From DATJSJ01 sp035504175 (GTDB taxonomy: Bacteria; Pseudomonadota; Alphaproteobacteria; Acetobacterales; Acetobacteraceae), in NCBI GenBank assembly GCA_035504175.1, contig DATJSJ010000025.1:51075-115074 (forward strand): a stretch of 64,000 nucleotides of DNA, read 5' to 3'. Below the pieces are notes generated by a model that did no database searches, was not told the DNA's origin, and saw only the letters and a program-made list of their open reading frames with translations. The translations under genes were made by a program, and so were the position numbers. This document shows, one piece after another, positions 51,480 to 59,783 of this stretch (positions are counted from its first letter, which is position 1; the number at the start of each line of letters is the position of its first letter).

Positions 51480-52586
51480 TCACCCGGCGATCAGGGTCGC
51501 TTCCTGCGGCTGCCAGGCGATCCACACCTTGTCGTCCGGGGCGAGCCCGTCCCGGCCGTATTTGTCGACATGGCCCTCCAGCGTCACGGAGCGGCCGGAT
51601 TCGATTCCGATCGTCATGAGGACGACGTGGCCGACGATTTCGCGGCGCTCCACCACGCCGGGCAGCACGTTCGATCCGTAGGTCGAGCCGAGCGTCTCGC
51701 GGCCCGACGCGGCCGCCGGGAAGAGTTCGAAGGCTTCCGACGGGATCACGATCTTGCCCGGCCGGCCGAGCGGCAGGTCGGCATTGGGACGGCCGGCGAA
51801 GGCGCCGAACCGGGTGGCGAGCACGCCCGCCTCGCCATCGGCCGACTGCACCGCGCCGTCGAAGATCGTGTTACGGCCGATGAACTGCGCGACGAAGGCG
51901 GTACGCGGGCGGGTGTAGAGATCGTAGGGCGAGGAGACTTGCTCGATCCGGCCCTGGTTCATCACCACGATCCGGTCCGACAGGGTCAGCGCCTCGGACT
52001 GCGCGTGGGTGACGAACACGAAGGTGATGCCGAGATTGCGCTGCAGCAGCTTGAGTTCCGCCTGGATGGCGCGGCGCAGATTGGCATCGAGCGCGCCGAG
52101 CGGTTCGTCCAGCAGCAAGATGTCGGGCTCGACCACCAGGCCGCGGGCCAGTGCGATGCGCTGGCGCTGGCCGCCGGACAGCCGGTCGGTGCGCTGGTCG
52201 GCGACGTCGGCGAGGCCGAGCTTGTCCAGGATGCGCTCGACCTTGGCCTCGCGCTCCGCCTTCGGCATGCGCTTGACCTCGAGACCGAAGGCGACGTTGC
52301 GCCTGACCGACATGTGCGGGAACAGCGCGTAGTTCTGGAAGATCATCGACGTCGGCCGCCGCTCCGGCGGCAGGTCGTTGACGCGGCGGCCGCGGATCAG
52401 GACGTCGCCTTCGGTGATCGTCTCGAACCCGGCGACCATGCGCAGCGTCGTGGTCTTGCCGCAACCGGACGGGCCGAGAAACGCGACGAACTCGCCCTTC
52501 TCGACACGCAGGTTGAAATCGATGACGGCCGGCGTGCCGTTGTCGTAGACCTTGCCGACGCCGGCCAGTTCCAGGTCGTGCTGCAC
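51480..52586 (-). CDS. Polyamine-type ABC transporter ATP-binding protein (PotA-like, first)
   Basis: A 368-residue ATPase with intact Walker A GPSGCGKTTTLRM (about 40-52), Q-loop FQNYALFPHM, signature LSGGQRQRIALARG, Walker B ILLLDEPLGALD and switch VTHAQSEAL, plus a C-terminal TOBE domain (about 280-360, FIGRNTIFDG, KIVIPSEAFELF). It belongs to the PotA/FbpC group that powers import of polyamines, iron or opine-like compounds. A stem-loop separates it from the binding-protein gene. A second, atypical ATPase lies at 57452; this one has all motifs intact and could serve both permeases. Confidence 0.9.
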   Translation of the reverse strand: MQHDLELAGVGKVYDNGTPAVIDFNLRVEKGEFVAFLGPSGCGKTTTLRMVAGFETITEGDVLIRGRRVNDLPPERRPTSMIFQNYALFPHMSVRRNVAFGLEVKRMPKAEREAKVERILDKLGLADVADQRTDRLSGGQRQRIALARGLVVEPDILLLDEPLGALDANLRRAIQAELKLLQRNLGITFVFVTHAQSEALTLSDRIVVMNQGRIEQVSSPYDLYTRPRTAFVAQFIGRNTIFDGAVQSADGEAGVLATRFGAFAGRPNADLPLGRPGKIVIPSEAFELFPAAASGRETLGSTYGSNVLPGVVERREIVGHVVLMTIGIESGRSVTLEGHVDKYGRDGLAPDDKVWIAWQPQEATLIAG

Positions 52587-52618
52587 CGGGCAGTCTCTCT
52601 CCGTGATCGAGCGGGCAC

Positions 52619-52643
52619 GCGGGACCGACGGTGCCGGTCCCGC
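52619..52643 (-). promoter_or_regulatory. Stem-loop between binding-protein and ATPase genes
   Basis: A 9-bp perfect stem GCGGGACCG / CGGTCCCGC with a seven-base loop lies in the 65-bp gap downstream of the solute-binding protein stop. As with the element after the sugar-binding protein gene at 26620, it probably limits transcription or stabilises the upstream mRNA so that the binding protein is made in excess. No T-tail. Confidence 0.62.
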
Positions 52644-52651
52644 GATGGCGG

Positions 52652-53896
52652 TCAGGCGCTCAGAAACTCATCCCATTTCTGGATCAGGTGGTCGTACTCG
52701 TCCGGCCACTGATGCCAGTAAGCGACGTTGGCGGCGCGCGTCGCGAGCGAGCCGCCGTCGCGCAGATCGCCGGGCTTGATGCCACGTTCGGCCGGGCCGA
52801 CCCACGGCTTGCCGAGATACCAGAAGGCGTATTTGTTCGGATCCATCACCTTCTCGATATTCGTGGTCGGCGAGTAGTAGCCCTGCTCGGAGACCGTGAT
52901 GCCGGGCGGCCCGGACAGCCAGTAATCGGCATAGGCGTACACGGCGTCCTTGTCCGGCGAGCTCGCGATCAGCGACGGGCCGATCGCCCAGGCGCGGTAG
53001 CCTTCCTTCGGCACGGCGTATTTGCACGGCTTGCCCTGCGCCTTGACCGCCATCACCGCCGGCTGCCAGGCGTCGCAGACCACCATCTCGCCGGAAGCGA
53101 GCAGGTTGACGAGCTCACCGAAATCACCCCAAAGCGCACGGAACTGCCCGTCCTTCTTCTTCGAGACGAGGAACTTCGAGGCCTCATCGATCTCCTTGAC
53201 GTTCGGATTGCCGGGGTTCTTCTCATCCATCAGCCCGAGCGTGTTCATCGCCATGATCGCCTGGCCGAAGGCGATCAGCGGATCGGTGTTGAGCCCGGAG
53301 CGGCCTTTCCACTTCTTGTCGAAGATCGCCGTCCAGGTGTTGGCCTCCTCGGCGGTCAGCACGTCCGGATTGTACCCGATCGAGTCATAGTTGTAGACCG
53401 CCGGCACCATCCATAGCTCGGTATGCGCGGCATCCTTCCAGATCTGGCCGACGATCTGCGCCTTCTCCGGCCATTTCGGGTTTACCTTGGTGAAGGTATC
53501 GCGGATGTTCGCCCAGTTCGGCACCGCGGAAACCGGGATGGGATCGACATTGTTGGTCTGGATCACCGCCGGCAGGCGCTCGGCGATGATTTCCCAGCAA
53601 TCGTAGTCCCGGGAGCCGGACAGGATCTTGGTCTGCGCATCGGGGTAGGTCGCGGCCGTGCCGGTGGTCGAGCCGACGCCGGAGCGCTTCTTGAAGTCGG
53701 CGAGGATGCGGTCCTGCACCGTGACCGAGAGGCCGATGGTGCGAAGCTGCTCGTTCGCGAGGCTCTGCGCCGCGGCGTAGGCGCGGCGGGAGTTCAGGAA
53801 GGGCGTGCCCGCGCCCATGGCGAGCGCGACCATGCCGGTTGTCCGCTTCAGCAGGCTGCGCCGCCCGAGTTCCATTCGATCGATCATCGTAACCAC
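52652..53896 (-). CDS. Polyamine-type solute-binding protein with Tat-like signal
   Basis: A 414-residue PotD-family binding protein. The N-terminus has GRRSLLKRTTGMVALAMGAGTPFL, a twin-arginine signal (RRSLLK) followed by a hydrophobic stretch and RRAYA before the mature chain. LRTIGLSVTVQDRILADFKKRSGV and YDCWEIIAERLPAVIQTNNVDPIPVS are typical of the subgroup, as is the C-terminal WHQWPDEYDHLIQKWDEFLSA. The mature protein should bind a small cationic or polyol compound in the periplasm and deliver it to the permeases at 55.7-57.4 kb. It lies 32 bp after an SDR gene. A paralogue without a signal peptide is encoded at 59734. Confidence 0.9.
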   Translation of the reverse strand: MVTMIDRMELGRRSLLKRTTGMVALAMGAGTPFLNSRRAYAAAQSLANEQLRTIGLSVTVQDRILADFKKRSGVGSTTGTAATYPDAQTKILSGSRDYDCWEIIAERLPAVIQTNNVDPIPVSAVPNWANIRDTFTKVNPKWPEKAQIVGQIWKDAAHTELWMVPAVYNYDSIGYNPDVLTAEEANTWTAIFDKKWKGRSGLNTDPLIAFGQAIMAMNTLGLMDEKNPGNPNVKEIDEASKFLVSKKKDGQFRALWGDFGELVNLLASGEMVVCDAWQPAVMAVKAQGKPCKYAVPKEGYRAWAIGPSLIASSPDKDAVYAYADYWLSGPPGITVSEQGYYSPTTNIEKVMDPNKYAFWYLGKPWVGPAERGIKPGDLRDGGSLATRAANVAYWHQWPDEYDHLIQKWDEFLSA

Positions 53897-53928
53897 CCCT
53901 GGTGCTGTTGTCGTTGCGATCTCGTGCG

Positions 53929-54684
53929 TCAGTACCGGCCTACCAGCAGCCCGCCATCGACGACCACGACCTGGCCGGTCATGTAGCGGGCGGCGGGCGA
54001 GGCGAGGAACAGGATGACATCGGCGATGTCCTCCGGCTCGCCGAGCCGGCCCATCGGGATGAAGCTGGCAGCGGCTTCCGCGCCGGCGGGGCCGAGCGAG
54101 TGCTGCGCCGAGAGCAGTTGCGCGGTACGGATGTAGCCGGGAGCGATACCGTTCACGCGGATGCCGGCGCGCGCCAGTTCCACCGCCAGGCCGCGCACCA
54201 GCCCGACCACGCCGGCCTTCGCGGACGAGTAGTGCACGTGCTCATCCCAGCCATAGGCGATGCCCATGATCGAGGAGATGCAGATGATGGCGCCGCTGCC
54301 GCGCGCCCGCATGCCGGGCAGCGCCGGGCGGATCACCCGCACCATGCCCTTGAGGTCGATTTCGAACGTATGGTCCCATTTCTCGTCGGACAATTCGGGC
54401 AGCGGCACCTTGTGGGCGATGCCGGCATTGGCGACGATGCAGTCGAGCGCGCCGAGCCGCGCCGTCACGTCCTGTACCAGCGCTTCCGCCGCCGGGGTGG
54501 AGCGCACGTCGAGCGGATGGAACTCCGCCTCGCCGCCGGCAGCGCGCACCTGCTCGGCCACCGCCTGGCCCTCGTCCGCCAGCACGTCGGTCGCGACGAC
54601 GCGGTAACCCGCGCGGCCGAAGGCAAGGGCGGTCGCGCGGCCGATGCCGATGCCAGCGCCCGTGATCAGAACCGCGCCTGCCAT
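53929..54684 (-). CDS. SDR-family oxidoreductase (first)
   Basis: A 251-residue classical short-chain dehydrogenase. Cofactor motif TGAGIGIG (about 8-15), NAG at about 88, catalytic Ser (ISSIMG), Tyr and Lys in HYSSAKAG (about 155) and the PGYIRT motif are all present. Asp38 after strand 2 (VVATDV) points to NAD rather than NADP. The start ATG (54684) matches the family length; a longer frame reaches into the palindromic element. Its role in the locus is probably oxidation of an alcohol derived from the imported compound; no closer assignment is possible. Confidence 0.88.
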   Translation of the reverse strand: MAGAVLITGAGIGIGRATALAFGRAGYRVVATDVLADEGQAVAEQVRAAGGEAEFHPLDVRSTPAAEALVQDVTARLGALDCIVANAGIAHKVPLPELSDEKWDHTFEIDLKGMVRVIRPALPGMRARGSGAIICISSIMGIAYGWDEHVHYSSAKAGVVGLVRGLAVELARAGIRVNGIAPGYIRTAQLLSAQHSLGPAGAEAAASFIPMGRLGEPEDIADVILFLASPAARYMTGQVVVVDGGLLVGRY

Positions 54685-54759
54685 CTGACCTCCTCTTCCG
54701 ACACGCGCCGGGCGCGCATGATGCGCGCTCGACACCGTCGAGCGCACCTCGAGCCCGCG

Positions 54760-54848
54760 CCATGGGGTTGCAACGCTGTCAAGGCCAGAGCCGCGCTTCG
54801 CGCGGTGCGGCCGAAGGCCGCAGCCTTGACAGCGTTGCAACCCCATGG
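54760..54848. repeat. Large perfect palindromic element between the two SDR genes
   Basis: Two perfect 25-bp arms (54760-54784, beginning CCATGGGGTTGCAACGC, and its complement at 54824-54848) enclose two small hairpins: CCGCG-CTTCG-CGCGG and GCGGCC-GAA-GGCCGC. Outside, CTCGACACCGTCGAGCGC (54728-54745) and GCCTTCGACGGTGTCGAAGGCG (54862-54883) are themselves palindromic and similar to each other. The whole 246-bp gap between the SDR genes is thus one nested cruciform-like structure. It could be a chromosomal REP/BIME-like repeat, since a comparable nested design occurs at 2241-2488. No transposase is nearby. Confidence 0.85.
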
Positions 54849-54930
54849 CCGGCAGCAATGATCGCCTTCGACGGTGTCGAAGGCGCCCAAGGACGCCTTC
54901 GCGTCACACAGAGAGAAGCCGCGAGACCGA

Positions 54931-55668
54931 TCACAGCATCACGTCCCCGGAGTTGGGGCCGAGCGTCTGGCCGACGAACAGCGAGGCGGCATCGGAAACC
55001 AGGAAAGCGACCGTCGCCGCCACCTCCTCCGGCTCGCCGAACCGCCCCAGCGGCAGCTCTGCCGCCTTGGCCCGCTTCCAGTCCTCGGACAGCGCCGCGA
55101 CCAGCGGCGTGTTGATCGGACCGGGTGCGACCGCATTCACCCGCACGCCCTGGGCGCTGACCTCGCGCGCCAGCGACTTCGTCAGGCCGATGATCCCCGC
55201 CTTGGCGGCGCTGTAATGCACCAGCTCCACGCCGCCGATCTGGCCGAGCTGCGAGGCGATGTTGACGATCACCCCGCGCCCGCGCGTCAGCATGCCCGAC
55301 AGCACGGCACGGGTGCACAGGAACGTGCCGCGCAGATGCACCGCGATCATCCGGTCGAAATCCGCCGGCGACAGCTCGACAAATCGCGCCTGGTGCACGT
55401 AGCCGGCGTTGTTGACCAGTGCCGCGCACGGCCCGAAGGCAGCTTCCGCCGCGCCAACCAGCGCCGAAACCGCCTGCTCCTGCGCCACGTCCCCGGCCAC
55501 CGCGATCGCGCGACCCCCAGCAGCAACAATCTCGGCCGCGACCGCCTCGGCGCGCTCCATCGACAGATCGTTGCAGGCGACCGCATACCCGTCGCGCGCC
55601 AGCCGGGCCGCGATGGCACGGCCGATACCCGAGCCAGCGCCGGTGACGATGGCCGTGTCCGGCATCAC
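54931..55668 (-). CDS. SDR-family oxidoreductase (second)
   Basis: A 245-residue short-chain dehydrogenase with TGAGSGIG (about 9-16), NNAG, catalytic YSAAKAG (about 150) and APGPINTPLV. An Asp at the end of strand 2 (ACNDLS) again suggests NAD. It shares the fold with the first SDR but is only distantly similar, so the two are not a recent duplication. Its ATG overlaps the permease stop by four bases, tying it to the ABC operon. Probably acts on the transported compound or its product. Confidence 0.88.
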   Translation of the reverse strand: MMPDTAIVTGAGSGIGRAIAARLARDGYAVACNDLSMERAEAVAAEIVAAGGRAIAVAGDVAQEQAVSALVGAAEAAFGPCAALVNNAGYVHQARFVELSPADFDRMIAVHLRGTFLCTRAVLSGMLTRGRGVIVNIASQLGQIGGVELVHYSAAKAGIIGLTKSLAREVSAQGVRVNAVAPGPINTPLVAALSEDWKRAKAAELPLGRFGEPEEVAATVAFLVSDAASLFVGQTLGPNSGDVML

Positions 55669-56510
55669 ACCTCCTCCTGAATCGCAACGCGCCGCGCCCG
55701 CCGCACCGAGGCCCCCATCAGAATCGCGTAGATCGCCAGGAGCGCCAGCGAGAACAACGTCGTCAACACGCCGAAGGCGAAGATGTCCGGGTGTATCTCC
55801 ACCGCGAACGTGCCGTAGATCGCAAGCGGCAAGGTCAGGTCGGGGCCCGAAGCAAACAGCGTGCGTGCGAATTCGTCATAGGACAGCGTGAAGGCGAACA
55901 GCATCGCCGAAAGCACGCCGGGAAAGATCAGCGGGAAGGTGATGCGCCGGAAGGTGCGCACCGGCGAGACTCCGAGCGACCAGGCCGCCTCCTCCACAGA
56001 CGCGTCGAACCGGTTGAAAATCGCCAGCATGACCAGGAACGCGAAGGGGAAGGTGTAGACGACGTGCAGCACGAAGGCGGTGCTCCACCAGTGCCGGTCG
56101 ATGCCGAACCAGTTCGCGACCAGCGCCATGCCGAGCCCGACCAGCACGCCCGGCACCATCATGCCCAGCACGATCAGGTAGAACACCGCGCCAGAGAACC
56201 GGAACCGGCTGCGGAAGGCCTGCGCCGACAGCACGCCCAAAACCGTCGAGACCACGGTGGTCATGAAAGCGAGCGTCAGCGACCGGACCAGCGCATCGCC
56301 GATCGGCAGCGGCGCGATGCGCGACGGCGGCGTCAGCCCGAAAATCTGCCGATACCAATAGGTGGACCAGCGGATGATCGGGAATTGCGGCCCGCCCTCC
56401 GGACCGGCCTGGAACGACAGGATGCCGAGCACGAAAAACGGCCCGTACAGGAACAGGATGAACAGCCCGGTATAGACCGCCAGCGCCGGCTTGATCACCG
56501 TGCTGCGCAT
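55665..56510 (-). CDS. Polyamine-type ABC permease (PotC-like)
   Basis: A 281-residue inner-membrane permease with six membrane helices, the first being PALAVYTGLFILFLYGPFFVLGILS. The EAA loop reads VEEAAWSLGVSPVRTFRRITFPLIFPGVL (about 180-208), typical of PotC. The C-terminus is basic (RRARRVAIQEEV). It lies three bases after the PotB-like gene and overlaps the SDR gene downstream. The two permeases form the channel energised by the PotA-like ATPases in this locus. Confidence 0.92.
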   Translation of the reverse strand: MRSTVIKPALAVYTGLFILFLYGPFFVLGILSFQAGPEGGPQFPIIRWSTYWYRQIFGLTPPSRIAPLPIGDALVRSLTLAFMTTVVSTVLGVLSAQAFRSRFRFSGAVFYLIVLGMMVPGVLVGLGMALVANWFGIDRHWWSTAFVLHVVYTFPFAFLVMLAIFNRFDASVEEAAWSLGVSPVRTFRRITFPLIFPGVLSAMLFAFTLSYDEFARTLFASGPDLTLPLAIYGTFAVEIHPDIFAFGVLTTLFSLALLAIYAILMGASVRRARRVAIQEEV

Positions 56511-56513
56511 GGC

Positions 56514-57437
56514 TCAGAGCTCCCGCCGGAGATCGACGATGCGCAGGAACAGCGACACCACGATCCCCATCACGATCGTCAAGACCACACCGACCACCGC
56601 GGCAAAGGCCCATTTCAGCGAGCCCACCTGGGTGAGGATGATGTTGCCGAGCATGTTGACCTTGCGCCCCGACAGCGCCGCGGAGGTCGCGAACTCGCCG
56701 AGGACCATCACCGAGACGAAGATCGCGCCAACCACCACGCCCGGCATCGACAGCGGCAGGATGATGCGGGCGAAGATGCGCCAGAACCCGGCGCCGAGAT
56801 CGCGCGCCGCTTCGATGATGTTGGGGTCGATCCGGCTCAGCATGAAGGCGATCGGCCCGACCATGAACACGCAGTAGATCTGCGTCATGCCGATCACCAC
56901 CGAAAGCTCGGTGTAGAGCAGCGCGCTGATCGGATGCTGGATCAGGTGCAGCGAGCGCAGGATGATGTTGATCGCGCCCTGCTCGCCCAGCATCGGCCGC
57001 CAGGCGACGACGCGGATCAGGAACGAGGTCCAGAACGGAATGACGCACAGCACCAGCAGCACGGTGGACAGCGTCTTGTTGCGCACGAACAGGCCGACGA
57101 ACAGCGCGGTCGGGTAGCCAACCACCAGCGTCGCCGCGAGCACGATCAGCCAGATCCGCAGCGTCGTCCAGAGCGAGGCGACATAGGTGGTGCTGGAGAA
57201 GAAATTCACCCAGCTTCGCGTCGTCAGGATCGGCTTGATCGCGAAGGTGGTCTGCGTCCAGAACGAGACATAGACCATCATCAGGATCGGCAGCACCAGG
57301 AACACCAGCATCCAGATCACGCCCGGCGCGATCAGGACGTAGGGCACCAAGCTCCGGCGCGACACGCGCGGCCGCGCCGGCGGCGCCGTCTCCGCGGTCA
57401 GCGACGGGGCGGTACCCGCGGTGATCGTATGCTCCAT
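56514..57437 (-). CDS. Polyamine-type ABC permease (PotB-like)
   Basis: A 307-residue permease. A polar N-terminus of about 28 residues (Thr/Pro-rich) is followed by VPYVLIAPGVIWMLVFLVLPILMMVYVSFW and five further helices. The EAA loop is IIEAARDLGAGFWRIFARIILPLSMPGVV. I place the start at 57437 because the family-like sequence begins near there and the open frame beyond overlaps the ATPase gene. The gap to the ATPase gene is 14 bp. Together with the PotC-like protein it makes a heterodimeric channel. Confidence 0.9.
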   Translation of the reverse strand: MEHTITAGTAPSLTAETAPPARPRVSRRSLVPYVLIAPGVIWMLVFLVLPILMMVYVSFWTQTTFAIKPILTTRSWVNFFSSTTYVASLWTTLRIWLIVLAATLVVGYPTALFVGLFVRNKTLSTVLLVLCVIPFWTSFLIRVVAWRPMLGEQGAINIILRSLHLIQHPISALLYTELSVVIGMTQIYCVFMVGPIAFMLSRIDPNIIEAARDLGAGFWRIFARIILPLSMPGVVVGAIFVSVMVLGEFATSAALSGRKVNMLGNIILTQVGSLKWAFAAVVGVVLTIVMGIVVSLFLRIVDLRREL

Positions 57438-57451
57438 GCGCGGGCGGCCCC

Positions 57452-58537
57452 TCAGGCGAACACGACGGCGCGCCCGGCATCCCAGGCCAGGGTGTAGCGC
57501 CGCTGCGGCTCGAGCTCGACCGGACGACGATGGCTGAGATGCGCCTCCACCTCCACCGTCTCGCCGCGCGCGGTGCGGAAGAAATAGGCGATCGAGGCAC
57601 CGCTGTACTCGGAGGCGATGAACTCCGCCGGCAGCGCCGCCTCGCCGGACGCCACCGGCGCATCCGCAGCGCGGATCTCGATCAGATCCTGGCGGATGCA
57701 ATAGGCCGGCTCTCGGCCCGCGCCATCGCCCCGCGCGACGGACTCCGCCAGCGGAAACGCCGCGATCTCGGAGACGAAACGGGCGCCATCGCGCCGGCCG
57801 GGAAAGATGTTGTAGCAATTGAGGAAGCGTGCGACCTGGGCGGAATTCGGCCGGTTGTACACCGCATCGGGCCGGTCGTGCTGCGCGATCGTGCCGCGAT
57901 CCAGCACGATCACCTGATCGCCGATCGCCAGCGCCTCCGTGTCGCTGCCGGTGACATGCAGGAAGGTCACCCCCAGTTGCTCGCGGATCCGCCGCAGCTC
58001 GCCGCGCATGCGGGTGCGCAGATTCGCGTCCAGCGCGCCAAGCGGCTCGTCCAGCAAAACCAGCCGCGGCTCGGTCACCAGCGTGCGCGCCAGCGCGACG
58101 CGCTGCCGCTGCCCGCCGGAAATCTGGTGCACGCCGCGCTCGCCGAGCCCTTCCAGCCCGACCAGCGCGATCATCGCGTCGACGCGCCGACGCAGCGCCG
58201 CCGGATCGCGCACCGGCTCGACCGCGCGGCTCGCCAGGCCGAAGCCGATATTGTCGCGCACCGAGAGATGTGGAAACAGCGCATAGTTCTGGAACACGAA
58301 GCCGATGCCGCGCAGATGCGCGGCCATGCCGTCGAGCCGCCGGCCGCCCAGCCGCACGCTGCCCGCATCCGGCGCCTCGAAGCCCGCGATCACGCGCAGC
58401 AGCACGGTCTTGCCGGATCCGCTCGGCCCGAGCAGCGAGACATAGGTATTGCCGGGAATGGTGACGCTGATCCGATCGAGCGGTGTCAACGCGCCGTAGC
58501 GCTTCGTCACGCCGTCCAGAACGAGATCGTCAGCCAT
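57452..58537 (-). CDS. ABC transporter ATP-binding protein lacking the switch histidine (PotA-like, second)
   Basis: A 361-residue PotA-like ATPase. Walker A GPSGSGKTVLLRV (about 36-48), Q-loop FQNYALFPHLSV, signature ISGGQRQRVALART and Walker B LVLLDEPLGALD are normal. In the switch (H-loop) the usual VTHDQEEAL is VTGSDTEAL: the histidine is Gly (codon GGC, read clearly). This residue normally contacts the gamma phosphate and is needed for hydrolysis in many transporters. The C-terminal domain is short but TOBE-like (FLNCYNIFPGR). It leads the operon with both permeases. It may depend on the intact ATPase at 51480 in a mixed dimer, or use an alternative residue. Confidence 0.88.
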   Translation of the reverse strand: MADDLVLDGVTKRYGALTPLDRISVTIPGNTYVSLLGPSGSGKTVLLRVIAGFEAPDAGSVRLGGRRLDGMAAHLRGIGFVFQNYALFPHLSVRDNIGFGLASRAVEPVRDPAALRRRVDAMIALVGLEGLGERGVHQISGGQRQRVALARTLVTEPRLVLLDEPLGALDANLRTRMRGELRRIREQLGVTFLHVTGSDTEALAIGDQVIVLDRGTIAQHDRPDAVYNRPNSAQVARFLNCYNIFPGRRDGARFVSEIAAFPLAESVARGDGAGREPAYCIRQDLIEIRAADAPVASGEAALPAEFIASEYSGASIAYFFRTARGETVEVEAHLSHRRPVELEPQRRYTLAWDAGRAVVFA

Positions 58538-58808
58538 GCGAAACCGCGGCCCGACCGCCGACCGCCATACGCCGTGCGAAGCGAGGTCTCACGCTGCTGC
58601 CGCCGCCCTGTCCGATGCCGCCGCCCAAGGGACAGCCCATTCCGGCCGTCCGTTTCGCACCCTATCGAGAACGGATATTGCGTGCAAGACACCAATCCGT
58701 CACGCTGCAGGAACGCGAAACAACCGTGGCCGGGCGGCAATCCGGCCGTGGAGAACCGCAGGCAGTGTGCAAAGCGCATCTTTGTATGGGCGAGACGCTC
58801 CGGCGCCG
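58538..58808. promoter_or_regulatory. Divergent promoter region with candidate GntR operator
   Basis: The 271-bp gap lies between the divergent ATPase (-) and gntR (+) genes and should carry both promoters. A short inverted repeat CAAAG-CGCAT-CTTTG at 58770-58784, 24 bp before the regulator start, is a candidate operator; TTGC-GT-GCAA at 58678-58687 is another. Neither matches a consensus I can name. Confidence 0.35.
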
Positions 58809-59783
58809 ATGGCCGAACCGCTGTACGAAGTGATCCGCCGGTCGCTCGCCGACCAGATCGCCGGCGGCGCGCTGCCGCCCGGCCTGGTGCTGCTCGAGGG
58901 CCCGATCGCCGAAGCCTTCCAGGTCAGCCGCGCGCCGGTGAAAACCGCGCTGCGCCGGTTGCACCAGGCCGGCATGGTGCAGCGCTTCGGCGGCCGCGGC
59001 TACATGATCCCCGGCAGCGACCGGCCGCTGCGCCTCAGCCCGCGCGCGGCGGGATTGCGCACGCCGGCGCAGGGGACGTCCGACCTGCCGCCCCGCGCCG
59101 GCTGGGAACGCATCTACACCGAGGCCGAGCAGGCGATCGGCGGCGCCATCGCCTTCGGCCGGTTCCACATCCTCGAAGCGCGCATGGCGGCGCATTTCGG
59201 CGTCAGCCGGACGATCATCCGCGACGTGCTCTCCCGCATGCAAGAGCGTGGGCTCGTCACCAAGGATGCACGGTCACACTGGATGGCCGGCCCGCTCACC
59301 GCCGCCGCGCTGCGCGAGTACTATGAAATCCGCCGCATCCTCGAGCCGGCGGCGCTGGTGATGGCGGCACCAAGGCTCGATGCCGACGAATTGCGCGCGA
59401 TGCACGGCCGCGTCGCCGCGGCGATCCGCCGCGATCCGCCGCTCGCACCGGAGACGATGTTGGCGATCGACGAGGATCTGCACATGCGCTGCGTGCAGCG
59501 CAACGGAAACGCGCGCCTGTCGGAGATGATCCAGGACAGCCACCTGGTGCTGCTCGCCAATCACACTTTCCTGCGCCATCTCGGCGTGCCGGAGGAGGTG
59601 CCGGAACTGGCCGAGCATCGCGTCATCTACGAGTTGCTGCTGCAGGGCGATCCCGAGGCGGCGGCGGCGGCACTGCGTGCGCATCTCGATCGCTCGCTCG
59701 ACCGGGCGCTGGCGCGGCTGATGGTGCTCTCGGTCATCCCCATGCCGGCGCTGCCGCCGTTTCTCGCCCCGACCGAGCCGTAG
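58809..59783 (+). CDS. GntR-family regulator with two winged-helix domains
   Basis: A 324-residue protein. Residues 1-70 form a GntR winged helix (YEVIRRSLADQIAGGALPPGLVLLEGPIAEAFQVSRAPVKTALRRLHQAGMV). A second, similar winged helix follows at about 100-165 (IYTEAEQAIGGAIAFGRFHILEARMAAHFGVSRTIIRDVLSRMQERGLV). The rest (about 170-315) is an all-helical FCD-like ligand-binding domain with LREYYEIRRILEPAALVMAA and DEDLHMRCVQRNGNARLSEMI. Two DNA-binding domains in one chain are unusual for GntR/FadR proteins. It is divergent from the ABC operon and probably controls it. The gene overlaps the convergent binding-protein gene by 50 bp. The ATG at 58809 gives the complete first domain. Confidence 0.87.
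   Translation: MAEPLYEVIRRSLADQIAGGALPPGLVLLEGPIAEAFQVSRAPVKTALRRLHQAGMVQRFGGRGYMIPGSDRPLRLSPRAAGLRTPAQGTSDLPPRAGWERIYTEAEQAIGGAIAFGRFHILEARMAAHFGVSRTIIRDVLSRMQERGLVTKDARSHWMAGPLTAAALREYYEIRRILEPAALVMAAPRLDADELRAMHGRVAAAIRRDPPLAPETMLAIDEDLHMRCVQRNGNARLSEMIQDSHLVLLANHTFLRHLGVPEEVPELAEHRVIYELLLQGDPEAAAAALRAHLDRSLDRALARLMVLSVIPMPALPPFLAPTEP

Noticed and set aside
54720..54890. Possible insertion-sequence ends at the large palindrome
   Set aside because: No transposase, no target duplication and the arms are too close together for an element with cargo.
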